Positions 1 through 9,608 of a stretch of DNA of 64,000 bases are shown in pieces (position 1 is the stretch's first letter; every line of letters starts with the position of its first letter). Location of the stretch: NCBI RefSeq assembly GCF_042651425.1, contig NZ_JBHSCW010000003.1, forward strand, positions 806,001 to 870,000, read 5' to 3'. The notes beneath the pieces were generated by a model. It ran no database searches and was not told the DNA's origin. It worked only from the letters and a program-made list of their open reading frames with translations. The DNA comes from Fodinicurvata halophila (GTDB taxonomy: Bacteria > Pseudomonadota > Alphaproteobacteria > Kiloniellales > DSM-21159). The position numbers and the translations under genes are program-made.

Positions 1-293
1 GCCGGTCCTGTACATCAATCGTGATCAGGCAGGAGCGGTCCGCTGACAGGGTCTTTCGGGGTAGGTCGGAAGAAACCATTCGTGCGTTACTTCATGAAAG
101 CGAAAGAAAAATGAGATAGACTTGCGAGAAACAATCTGCTGTATTTCCGCCACAAGGGTACAATATTCCTTGTTTAAAGGCAGGCTATATTAGGCCTCCC
201 TTGACACGGCCATGGAAAAACGTAACGTTTGACCAACCCAGTCACTGCAAGAACGACAGTGCCTGCAGTACTTCCCCACAGTTAAGAGTCAAC
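1..293. other. Upstream region, no assignable gene
   Basis: No gene can be assigned here. Two short frames are open from the left edge: one ends in TGA at 44-46 and another in TAG at 117-119. Either could be the C-terminus of a gene truncated by the window, but both are too short to identify. The bases just before 294 hold only a weak purine-rich ribosome site, and I could not pick out a convincing -35/-10 pair. Confidence 0.4.
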
Positions 294-1826
<1,533 letters not shown>

Positions 1827-1878
1827 CGGAAACGCGCTTGCACTTTCCGAAAACGACGCAGTCGACTAGCCTTGAACC

Positions 1879-2121
1879 ATGAAAACCATCTTCGTACAGA
1901 TCAAATGCGAGCTGGGTGAAGCCTACAAGGTCGCCGACGAACTTGTTCAGGATATAGAGCAGATCTCTGAGGTCCACTCGACCTCCGGACAGTACGACCT
2001 GCTGGTGAAATGCTACCTGGACGACGATGCCGACATTGGGCATTTCGTGACGGAATCTATCCAGACCCTGCCTGGTATCAAGGACACCTTTACCCTTATC
2101 GCCTTCAAGGCTTTCGGCTGA
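1879..2121 (+). CDS. Stand-alone Lrp/AsnC ligand-binding (RAM) domain protein
   Basis: The 80-residue protein consists only of the effector-binding, oligomerising domain of Lrp/AsnC regulators. The N-terminal helix-turn-helix is absent. The pattern 'STSGQYDLLVKC' followed by 'ESIQTLPGIKDT' is typical of the RAM fold. Such single-domain proteins form ring-like oligomers and may bind amino acids or modulate full-length Lrp proteins; the role here is unknown. It starts 52 bp after the helicase gene on the same strand and could be cotranscribed with it. Confidence 0.85.
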   Translation: MKTIFVQIKCELGEAYKVADELVQDIEQISEVHSTSGQYDLLVKCYLDDDADIGHFVTESIQTLPGIKDTFTLIAFKAFG

Positions 2122-2238
2122 CGCCAGCCTGGCCGTCCCGAACTCTCGCTGCACAAAAGGCAGGATTGTGGAACTGGCAATTCCCAGCCCGATCCTCTAT
2201 GGCTGAGGACGGTCTCCAGCAGCAGGTCGAACCTACCC

Positions 2239-3402
2239 GTGAGTCTCGGAACGAATCTCAAGCTGGCCGCCCCCTACGCCTCGCTGCAGGCGGCCATCTT
2301 CCTCACACTTGGCATCTATCTGCCATTCTGGCCGCTCTGGCTGGAGTCACGGGGGCTCACCTCCACGGACATCGCGATTCTCCTGGCCTGTGCCGCCTGG
2401 TTGAGAATCCTTGCCACCCCGCTCTTCGGGTATGCAGCGGATCGCTGGCGTCATGGGGTGTACCTGCCACAGCTACTGGCAGGAGGCGCCTTCTGTGTCT
2501 TCGGCCTCTTCCATTTCCTTCACGGATTCTGGGCCCTTTTGGCTGCCCAGCTTGTAGCCATTTGCCTGTTCCATCCCCTCATTCCCCTCAGCGACAGCCG
2601 CAGCATGAAGGCCGTGCGAACGTACGGGCTGGACTACGGTCGTATCCGTCTCTGGGGCTCGTTCACCTTCATCCTCGCCTCCTCGGCCGGTGGCTGGCTG
2701 ATCGCACGCAGTTCGCCGGACAGCATAGTCCTGCTGATCATGCTGGGACTCGGACTCGCCGGTCTCGCGGCTTGCTGGCTGCCCTCCGGTCGGTGGGAGG
2801 CAAGAGGAGTGGAGCGTGCCGCCTTGCGCAGCCTGATCGCGGACAGGACGTTTCTGGGCTTCATTGTTGCGGCGGCCCTTCTGCAATCCAGTCACGCGGT
2901 CTACTATGGATTCGGCAGCATCTATTGGCGCAGCATAGACTTCGATGAAGTGACAATCGGAGCTCTCTGGGCCCTTGGCGTCATCGCCGAGATCGCGTTC
3001 TTTGCCTGTGGCGCCTACTTCCTGAGGCGACTCGGGATTCGCGGTCTGCTGATTCTGGCGGGCCTTGCCGGGCTAGTTCGCTGGTCCCTGACGCCGCTTG
3101 CGTTCTCTCCCGAAATCATGGGCCTGCTCCAGTGCCTGCACGCCTTCACCTACGCCGCTGCCCACTTGGGGGCGATGCATTTCATCGCCGGTCACGCACC
3201 AGCCGCACTTGCTGCCAGTGCCCAGACTCTCTATGCCGCCCTCACAGGGGGATTGGCCATGGGCGGCATGCTCTTCCTCGCCGGCCCGCTCTACAGTGAG
3301 TTCCAGGGCCATGCCTATTTCTTCATGGGGCTTCTGAGCACCCTCGGGGCTATCGCGGCGATTGCCTTGCCGTCCGCAAACGATCATAAAGAGGCCCCAT
3401 GA
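2239..3402 (+). CDS. MFS transporter, HcaT/nucleoside-symporter-like
   Basis: A 387-residue integral membrane protein with about twelve hydrophobic segments, resembling the phenylpropionate/nucleoside H+ symporter branch (MFS_1-like) of the major facilitator superfamily. The opening (LGIYLPFWPLWLESRGL) and the loop RIRLWGSFTF match that group. The start used is GTG at 2239; no strong ribosome site precedes it, so the start is uncertain. The stop overlaps the ATG of upp by four bases, so the two are probably translationally coupled. A link to pyrimidine base or nucleoside uptake is an inference from that coupling. Confidence 0.8.
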   Translation: MSLGTNLKLAAPYASLQAAIFLTLGIYLPFWPLWLESRGLTSTDIAILLACAAWLRILATPLFGYAADRWRHGVYLPQLLAGGAFCVFGLFHFLHGFWALLAAQLVAICLFHPLIPLSDSRSMKAVRTYGLDYGRIRLWGSFTFILASSAGGWLIARSSPDSIVLLIMLGLGLAGLAACWLPSGRWEARGVERAALRSLIADRTFLGFIVAAALLQSSHAVYYGFGSIYWRSIDFDEVTIGALWALGVIAEIAFFACGAYFLRRLGIRGLLILAGLAGLVRWSLTPLAFSPEIMGLLQCLHAFTYAAAHLGAMHFIAGHAPAALAASAQTLYAALTGGLAMGGMLFLAGPLYSEFQGHAYFFMGLLSTLGAIAAIALPSANDHKEAP

Positions 3403-4040
3403 GCGAACACGATTTCTCCTCCCTGCACGTCGTCACGCACCCCCTGCTCCAGCACAAGCTCAGCCTCATGCGGGACAGGAAGACGCCCCCCATCCTGTTT
3501 CGTCAGTTGCTGCGCGAGATATCCCTGCTGCTCGGATACGAAGTCACCCGCGACCTGCCGCTGACTACGGAACGGATAGAAACGCCGCTGGTGGAAATGG
3601 AGGCTCCGGTCCTCGCCTGCCCGCTGTCCATCGTCTCGATCCTGCGCGCCGGTCTTGGCATGGCCGAAGGACTGCAGCAGCTGATTCCCTCCGCCCGCGA
3701 AGGTCATATCGGCCTTTACCGAGATCCCGAGACCAAGAAGCCGCACGAGTACTTCCTCAAGCTGCCGGAGAACCCGGGGCGTGTCCTTCTGGTCGACCCC
3801 ATGCTGGCTACTGGCGGCTCGGCTGCGCATGCCGTGGACGTTTTGCTGCGCAACGGAATTGCCAGGGAAGATTTGAGACTGGTCACGCTGGTCTGCGCCC
3901 CGGAAGGCGTCCAGGTGTTCGCAAAGGCGCATCCCGACGTACCGATCTACACGGCGGCCCTAGACGAGAAGCTGAACGAGAAAGCTTATATCCTGCCCGG
4001 ATTGGGCGACGCCGGGGACCGTCTCTTCGGGACACTTTAG
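3399..4040 (+). CDS. upp: Uracil phosphoribosyltransferase
   Basis: This enzyme converts uracil and PRPP to UMP in the pyrimidine salvage pathway. The 213-residue length is normal for the family. The PRPP-binding loop is visible as VLLVDPMLATGGSAAHAV, and the uracil-binding C-terminus as YILPGLGDAGDRLFGT. Its ATG overlaps the stop of the preceding transporter gene, and a uracil permease follows after a 70-bp gap, so the three genes form a coherent base-salvage unit. Confidence 0.97.
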   Translation: MSEHDFSSLHVVTHPLLQHKLSLMRDRKTPPILFRQLLREISLLLGYEVTRDLPLTTERIETPLVEMEAPVLACPLSIVSILRAGLGMAEGLQQLIPSAREGHIGLYRDPETKKPHEYFLKLPENPGRVLLVDPMLATGGSAAHAVDVLLRNGIAREDLRLVTLVCAPEGVQVFAKAHPDVPIYTAALDEKLNEKAYILPGLGDAGDRLFGTL

Positions 4041-4063
4041 AGACCATCGAACAACACCTGAGC

Positions 4064-4082
4064 GGTTCGCAAGGGGCGAACC
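4064..4082 (+). promoter_or_regulatory. Small stem-loop between upp and the uracil permease gene
   Basis: Perfect 7-bp arms GGTTCGC (4064-4070) and GCGAACC (4076-4082) enclose a five-base loop. No T-run follows, so it is not an intrinsic terminator. It may stabilise mRNA or tune permease expression. Confidence 0.4.
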
Positions 4083-4110
4083 ATGGGGACCAACAAACAG
4101 GGGGCAAGTC

Positions 4111-5415
4111 ATGTCAGAACAGGAAACCTGGTCATTGAGCGTATCCGAACGTCCGCCGTCCGGGGCCTGGATCCTTTTGAGCCTGCAGCATCTCTTCGCC
4201 ATGTTCGGCGCAACCGTTCTCGTACCGTTGCTGACCGGCCTGCCGCCGGCCGTGGCGCTGGTGACCAGTGGCCTGGGCACCCTGCTCTATCTCGTGGTGA
4301 CCGGCGGCCGAATCCCGGCCTATCTGGGATCTTCCTTTGCCTTCATCGCCCCGATCGTCACCGGCGCCGGCATGGCCGGTATCCCCGGGGCCCTTTTCGG
4401 CTGCTTCTGCGCCGGGCTGGTCTATCTGATGGTCTCTCTGGCCATCCGGACTTTCGGAGTCGGCTGGCTGATGCGATTGCTGCCGCCGGTCGTCGTCGGG
4501 CCTGTGATCATGGTCATCGGGCTCAGTCTCGCCTCGGTCGCCATCGAGATGGCCGACAACACTGTAGGCGGTGGCGATTACAGCCTCACTTCGCTACTTG
4601 TTGCCGCAGTCACAATGGCTTGCATCATTTTCTTCACCTTAATTCTCAAGGGATTCTTCTCGGTCATCCCGATCCTGCTGGGAATCGCGGTGGGCTATAT
4701 TGCCGCGCTTGTAGCCGGGTTGGTGGATTTCGCGCCGGTTCAGGAAGCCTCCTTCTTGCGCGTTCCGGACTTCGAGGGTTTCCTGGCCCTTCTGGCAGCC
4801 GAAGGGATCCCGTGGCAGGTCCTGCCAATCCTGGTGCCGATCGCCATCGTGACCATTGCCGAACATATCGGTGACCAGGTGGTCCTCAGCCGCGTTGTCG
4901 GACGAAACTTCCTGCGCATCCCCGGCCTCCATCGCTCCCTGGCGGGTGATGGCCTGGCCACCATGCTGGCGGCGGTTCTGGGCGGACCACCCAACACCAC
5001 CTATGGCGAGAACGTCGGAGTTCTGGCCATCACACGGGTGTTCAGCGTCTATGTCATCGGTGGCGCCGCCTGCCTGGCCGTGGTCCTTGGCTTCGTCGGC
5101 ACCGTCGCCGCCCTGCTCTCCTCGATTCCCAATGCGGTCATGGGCGGCGTTTCCGTCGCTCTCTTCGGCGTGATCGCCTCGTCCGGCATGCGGACCCTGA
5201 TCGAGGGCAAGGTGGACCTTTCCGAGAAGCGCAACCTGCTGATCACCTCGGTCATCCTCGTGATCGGCATCGGCGGCGCCACACTCGAGTTCGGAGAGAC
5301 CTTCACCGTCTCTTCCATGGCCCTGGCCGCCATCATTGGTGTCTTCCTGCACGCGGTCCTTCCCGAACGCCACAAGGGCGGCGAAACGGAAACCATCCTC
5401 GGCAGTCACGGCTGA
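4111..5415 (+). CDS. uraA: Uracil permease, NCS2 family
   Basis: A 434-residue nucleobase/cation symporter-2 family permease in the inner membrane, with many hydrophobic helices. The family is recognised from QHLFAMFGATVLVPLLTGL near the N-terminus, the central stretch IVTIAEHIGDQVVLS, and the NTTYGENVGVLAITRV segment, which is the pattern of UraA-type uracil carriers. A G-rich ribosome site (GGGGGCAAGTC) precedes the ATG. Position directly after upp supports uracil as substrate, but xanthine or other bases cannot be excluded from sequence. Confidence 0.92.
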   Translation: MSEQETWSLSVSERPPSGAWILLSLQHLFAMFGATVLVPLLTGLPPAVALVTSGLGTLLYLVVTGGRIPAYLGSSFAFIAPIVTGAGMAGIPGALFGCFCAGLVYLMVSLAIRTFGVGWLMRLLPPVVVGPVIMVIGLSLASVAIEMADNTVGGGDYSLTSLLVAAVTMACIIFFTLILKGFFSVIPILLGIAVGYIAALVAGLVDFAPVQEASFLRVPDFEGFLALLAAEGIPWQVLPILVPIAIVTIAEHIGDQVVLSRVVGRNFLRIPGLHRSLAGDGLATMLAAVLGGPPNTTYGENVGVLAITRVFSVYVIGGAACLAVVLGFVGTVAALLSSIPNAVMGGVSVALFGVIASSGMRTLIEGKVDLSEKRNLLITSVILVIGIGGATLEFGETFTVSSMALAAIIGVFLHAVLPERHKGGETETILGSHG

Positions 5416-5428
5416 AATGCACCACCCC

Positions 5429-5473
5429 AGCACAAACCGGACCAATCTGTTCCGGTTTGTGCTTGATTTTTCC
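5429..5473 (+). terminator. Rho-independent terminator after the uracil permease gene
   Basis: Perfect 13-bp arms AGCACAAACCGGA (5429-5441) and TCCGGTTTGTGCT (5451-5463) surround a nine-base loop, followed by TGATTTTTCC. It separates uracil salvage from the suf operon. Confidence 0.9.
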
Positions 5474-5486
5474 TCTGCAATACGTA

Positions 5487-5506
5487 AATCAGAAACCAGA
5501 CTGATT
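5487..5506. promoter_or_regulatory. Candidate Rrf2-regulator operator dyad
   Basis: The inverted repeat AATCAG (5487-5492) / CTGATT (5501-5506) with an eight-base spacer lies 20 bp before the regulator ATG, where an autoregulatory operator of the suf operon would be expected. It does not match the E. coli IscR consensus exactly. Assignment as the binding site is inference. Confidence 0.4.
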
Positions 5507-5526
5507 AACTCCGGATTGGAGAGGTC

Positions 5527-5988
5527 ATGTTTCGACTGAACCGGCTGACGGATTATGCGGTGGTGGTTCTGGCCCAGATGGCCCGGAATCGGGACACCGT
5601 ACGCACGGCCCCACACATCGCCGAGGAAACCGGTGTACCCGTTCCCACGGTCGCCAAGGTCCTGAATGCCCTGGCGCGCGACGGTCTGATTGTTTCCCAG
5701 CGCGGGGCCGCGGGCGGCTACAGGCTGGGGCGTAGCCCCGAAGAGATCACCGTGGCGGAAATCATCGAGGCGTTGGAAGGACCGATCGCCCTGACGGCCT
5801 GTGTGGACGGACAGGTCGGACACTGCGAATCGGAATCGATGTGCCCCATGCGCGGCAACTGGGATCAGGTGAACGGCGCCATTCGAACCGCCCTGAACGG
5901 CGTACGCCTCTCGGACATGACGCCGAACTTCTTCGAGTGGAGCGAACCGACAGAAGACAAGAAGCCGGACATGAGACCGGTCAATTGA
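5527..5988 (+). CDS. Rrf2/IscR-type regulator of the SUF system
   Basis: A 153-residue winged-helix transcription factor of the Rrf2 family. The helix-turn-helix spans about residues 25-60 and includes the GGYRLGR wing. Three cysteines, C92, C100 and C106, form the likely [2Fe-2S] ligand set; the spacing (8 and 5 residues) is wider than the C-x5-C-x5-C of E. coli IscR and fits the alphaproteobacterial suf-type regulators. It is the first gene of the suf operon, with a GGAG ribosome site. It probably represses the operon when its cluster is loaded, through the dyad just upstream. Confidence 0.92.
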   Translation: MFRLNRLTDYAVVVLAQMARNRDTVRTAPHIAEETGVPVPTVAKVLNALARDGLIVSQRGAAGGYRLGRSPEEITVAEIIEALEGPIALTACVDGQVGHCESESMCPMRGNWDQVNGAIRTALNGVRLSDMTPNFFEWSEPTEDKKPDMRPVN

Positions 5989-6018
5989 CGACAAGATCTA
6001 TGACAGGAGTGATCAAAG

Positions 6019-7473
6019 ATGGCAGCCAGTGTCGAGACCGTTGAACAGGTCAAGAACCTGGGCGAAGGCTACAAGCACGGCTTCGTCACCGACATCGAAA
6101 TGGACACGGCTCCAAAGGGGCTGAATGAGGATATCATTAGGTTCATTTCGGCCAAGAAGAACGAGCCGGAGTGGATGCTGGACTGGCGGCTGAAGGCCTA
6201 CCGCCACTGGCTGGAGATGCCGGAGCCGAGTTGGGCCAAGGTCAATTTCCCGCCGATCGACTACCAGAACGCCTATTATTACGCGGCACCAAAGTCGGAG
6301 GACGACAAGCCGAAGTCGCTGGACGAAGTCGATCCCAAGCTTCTGGAAACCTACGAGAAGCTGGGCATCCCGCTGAAGGAGCAGGAGATGCTGGCCGGCG
6401 TGGCCGTGGACGCCGTCTTCGACTCCGTCTCCGTGGCCACGACCTTCAAGAAGAAGCTGGAAGAGGTTGGAGTCATTTTCTGTTCCATCTCGGAGGCCAT
6501 GCAGAACCATCCCGAACTGGTGCAGAAATATCTCGGTTCCGTCGTGCCTCACGCCGACAACAAGCATGCCTGCCTGAACGCCGCGGTCTTCACCGACGGG
6601 TCCTTCGTCTACATCCCGCCGGGTGTGCGCTGCCCCATGGAACTGTCCACCTATTTCCGCATCAATGCGGAGAACACCGGCCAGTTCGAGCGGACCCTCA
6701 TCATTGCGGACAAGGGCTCCTACGTCAGTTACCTGGAAGGCTGCACGGCGCCGATGCGCGACGAGCACCAGCTGCATGCCGCCGTGGTCGAGCTGATCGC
6801 CCTGGATGATGCCGAGATCAAGTACTCCACGGTCCAGAACTGGTATCCCGGCGACGAGAACGGTGTCGGCGGTATCTACAACTTCGTGACCAAGCGTGGT
6901 CTCTGCGAGGGCAGGAACTCCAAGATCTCCTGGACCCAGGTGGAAACCGGTTCGGCGATCACCTGGAAGTATCCGAGTTGCATCCTGAAGGGCGACAATT
7001 CGGTGGGCGAGTTCTATTCCATCGCCATTACGAACAACTACCAGCAGGCGGACACCGGCACCAAGATGATTCACCAGGGGCGCAACACCAGTTCCCGGAT
7101 CATCTCCAAGGGTATCTCTGCCGGCAATGCAAACCAGACCTATCGCGGCCTGGTGCGCATCGGCGGCAAGGCCGAGAACGCCCGCAACTACACCCAGTGC
7201 GACTCCCTGCTGATCGGCGAGAAGTGCGGGGCGCACACGGTGCCCTATATCGAGAACAAGAACCGCTCGGGCCGTGTCGAGCATGAGGCGACCACGTCCC
7301 GCATTTCCGAGGACCAGCTCTTCTATTGCCGCCAGCGGGGTATCAGCGAAGAGGATGCCGTGGCTCTCGTCGTCAACGGCTTCTGCCGAGATGTCCTGCA
7401 GCAGCTCCCCATGGAGTTTGCGGTCGAGGCTCAGAAACTGGTCGGGATCAGCCTCGAAGGTTCGGTCGGCTGA
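6019..7473 (+). CDS. sufB: Fe-S cluster assembly protein SufB
   Basis: SufB is the scaffold core of the SufBCD complex, on which nascent Fe-S clusters form in the cytoplasm. At 484 residues the length is normal. The conserved beta-helix pattern is clear, and the C-terminal part has the ARNYTQCDSLLIGEKCGAH segment containing the cysteine that accepts sulfur, followed by HEATTSRISEDQLFYCRQRG. It starts 30 bp after the regulator gene and leads the sufBCDSU series. Confidence 0.98.
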   Translation: MAASVETVEQVKNLGEGYKHGFVTDIEMDTAPKGLNEDIIRFISAKKNEPEWMLDWRLKAYRHWLEMPEPSWAKVNFPPIDYQNAYYYAAPKSEDDKPKSLDEVDPKLLETYEKLGIPLKEQEMLAGVAVDAVFDSVSVATTFKKKLEEVGVIFCSISEAMQNHPELVQKYLGSVVPHADNKHACLNAAVFTDGSFVYIPPGVRCPMELSTYFRINAENTGQFERTLIIADKGSYVSYLEGCTAPMRDEHQLHAAVVELIALDDAEIKYSTVQNWYPGDENGVGGIYNFVTKRGLCEGRNSKISWTQVETGSAITWKYPSCILKGDNSVGEFYSIAITNNYQQADTGTKMIHQGRNTSSRIISKGISAGNANQTYRGLVRIGGKAENARNYTQCDSLLIGEKCGAHTVPYIENKNRSGRVEHEATTSRISEDQLFYCRQRGISEEDAVALVVNGFCRDVLQQLPMEFAVEAQKLVGISLEGSVG

Positions 7474-7505
7474 TTTGAGAAACTACTTTAAGGCAATATA
7501 GCAAC

Positions 7506-8255
7506 ATGCTGGAAATCAAGAATCTCCACGTTACCATTGAAGAAACGGAAATCCTGAAAGGCGTCGACCTGTCGCTCCCGGCGGGAGAAGTGCATGCCAT
7601 CATGGGCCCCAACGGCTCGGGCAAGTCCACCCTCTCCTACGTGCTGAGCGGCCGCGACGACTATGTCGTCACGGAAGGCGAGATCCTGTTCAAGGGCCAG
7701 AACCTCCTGGAAATGGAGCCGGAGGATCGGGCCATCGCCGGGATCTTCCTGGCATTCCAGTATCCGGTGGAGATTCCCGGCGTCCCCAACAGCACCTTCC
7801 TGAAGGAAGCCCTCAACTCCATCCGCAAGGCACGCGGCGAGGACGAGCTGGATGCCATGCAGTTCCTGAAGCAGTTGCGTGAGCGCATCAAGGACCTGGG
7901 AATGTCGGAAGAGTTCATGAAGCGCGCCGTCAATGCGGGCTTCTCCGGCGGCGAGAAGAAGCGCAACGAGGTGCTCCAGATGGCCGTGCTGGAACCTGCC
8001 CTGGCCATTCTGGACGAGACCGACAGCGGCCTCGACATCGACGCGCTCAAGACAGTTGCGGACGGCGTCAATGCGCTGCGCAGCCCGGAACGGTCCATGC
8101 TGGTGATCACGCACTATCAACGCCTGCTCAACTACATCGTGCCGGACAAGGTGCATGTCCTGGCCAACGGGCGCATCGCCAAGTCCGGCGATGCCGAACT
8201 GGCCAAGGAACTGGAGGCCAGCGGCTACAGCCAGTTCATTGAAACGGCCGCCTGA
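7506..8255 (+). CDS. sufC: SUF complex ATPase SufC
   Basis: SufC is the ABC-type ATPase of the SufBCD scaffold; it is soluble and not part of a transporter. The 249-residue protein has Walker A GPNGSGKST at residues 34-42, a signature FSGGEKKRNEV, and the SufC-typical Walker B ending ILDETDSGLDIDALK. ATP hydrolysis is known to drive rearrangement of SufB and SufD. It sits between sufB and sufD as in most proteobacteria. Confidence 0.98.
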   Translation: MLEIKNLHVTIEETEILKGVDLSLPAGEVHAIMGPNGSGKSTLSYVLSGRDDYVVTEGEILFKGQNLLEMEPEDRAIAGIFLAFQYPVEIPGVPNSTFLKEALNSIRKARGEDELDAMQFLKQLRERIKDLGMSEEFMKRAVNAGFSGGEKKRNEVLQMAVLEPALAILDETDSGLDIDALKTVADGVNALRSPERSMLVITHYQRLLNYIVPDKVHVLANGRIAKSGDAELAKELEASGYSQFIETAA

Positions 8256-8273
8256 AGGAGGTCGAGGAACACT

Positions 8274-9605
8274 ATGGCGAAAGAAGCAGCAACGGATATC
8301 GCGGTCTTCGAGCGGCACTTCGATGTCGCGGCCCTGCCCGACGGCAGCCCGCCCTGGCTGACACAACTGCGTACGCAGGCGCTGGACAAGGTCCGCGAAC
8401 TGGGTCTGCCGTCCACCCGCAAGGAGGAGTGGAAGTTTACCAACCTGCCCCGTGCCTTGCGGGATCTGGATCTGCATCCGCGCAGCAGTGCTCCGCCGCA
8501 GGTCAGTCTGGACAAGGTTCCCTCCCTGCTGCCGGACGAGCAGCCGCGTTTCCGCCTGGCCTTTACCGACGGACGGCTGTCCGAGACGCACAGCCAACTC
8601 GAGACTCTTCCCGACGGCGTGACGTTTGCTCCGCTCTCTCAGCTGCTCGAGGAGCGCCCCCAGTGGCTACAGGAGGAGCTCGGACGCATCCTGCGCGACG
8701 AGAACCATATCCAGACGGCCCTGAACACGGCTCTCTTCGAGGAGGGAATGGTCCTGCACCTGCAGGCCGGCGTGCAGTTGGAACAGCCCCTGGAAATCCT
8801 TTTCCTGGACGGCCTGGGAGAACAGGCCATTGCTCATCATCCGCGTATCCTTGTCATCCTGGAAGAGAACAGTCGCGCCCAGTTGGTCGAGCACCACGGC
8901 GGTCCGGGCACCACGCCAGGCCTGTTGAACGCACTGTGGGAGGTTCGGCTTGGTGCGAACGCCGAGCTGTCGCACGTGCGCGTCCTGGAAAACGGACCCG
9001 AGATGCGGCATCTCACCAGCTTGCACGCCGAGCTGGACGCCAGGGCGCGCTACCGGACCTGCAGCCTCACCACGGGCGCCGCGCTGTCCCGGCATGAGAT
9101 GCACGTCCACCTGAACGGCGAAGAGGCGGAAGCTACGCTGAACGGTGCCTACCTCCTGCGCGGCTCGCAGCACGGTGATACCACCAGCGTGATCCACCAT
9201 CACGTTCCGCAGACCACCACGCGGGAAACCTACAAGGGTGCCCTGGACGAGAAGGCACGTGGTGTTTTCCAGGGACAGATCGTCGTCGACCGCGATGCTC
9301 AGAAGTCCGATGGCAAGATGCTCAACAAGACTCTTCTGCTCTCGGAGAAGGCGGAAATCGATACCAAGCCGGAGCTGGAGATCTATGCGGACGACGTGCA
9401 ATGTGCCCATGGTGCCACAGCCGGCGAACTGGACGGCGACGCCCTGTTCTACCTGCGCAGTCGTGGCCTGCCGGAACGGCGCGCGCGCACTCTTCTGGTG
9501 GAATCCTTCCTCGCTGAGGCGCTCGAAGGGCTGGAGGACGACACACTGAAGGAAGCACTGCAGCAGCGCCTGCGCAGGTGGCTGGACATGGTGGAGGACG
9601 ACTGA
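8274..9605 (+). CDS. sufD: Fe-S cluster assembly protein SufD
   Basis: SufD is a paralogue of SufB that partners it in the SufBC2D complex and is needed for iron acquisition. The 443-residue product has the helical N-terminal domain (PSTRKEEWKFTNL), the beta-helix middle and the family C-terminus with QCAHGATAGELDGDALFYL-like sequence containing the conserved histidine. An AAGGAGG ribosome site lies before the ATG. It is spaced 18 bp from sufC and 3 bp from sufS, indicating cotranscription. Confidence 0.96.
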   Translation: MAKEAATDIAVFERHFDVAALPDGSPPWLTQLRTQALDKVRELGLPSTRKEEWKFTNLPRALRDLDLHPRSSAPPQVSLDKVPSLLPDEQPRFRLAFTDGRLSETHSQLETLPDGVTFAPLSQLLEERPQWLQEELGRILRDENHIQTALNTALFEEGMVLHLQAGVQLEQPLEILFLDGLGEQAIAHHPRILVILEENSRAQLVEHHGGPGTTPGLLNALWEVRLGANAELSHVRVLENGPEMRHLTSLHAELDARARYRTCSLTTGAALSRHEMHVHLNGEEAEATLNGAYLLRGSQHGDTTSVIHHHVPQTTTRETYKGALDEKARGVFQGQIVVDRDAQKSDGKMLNKTLLLSEKAEIDTKPELEIYADDVQCAHGATAGELDGDALFYLRSRGLPERRARTLLVESFLAEALEGLEDDTLKEALQQRLRRWLDMVEDD

Positions 9606-9608
9606 ATC

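Noticed and set aside
1..119. C-terminal end of an upstream gene
   Set aside because: Two frames are open from the edge and neither can be identified, so no CDS is called.
4639..5994. 451-codon open frame opposite the permease and Rrf2 genes
   Set aside because: It runs through the terminator and through two real genes on the other strand; typical shadow.
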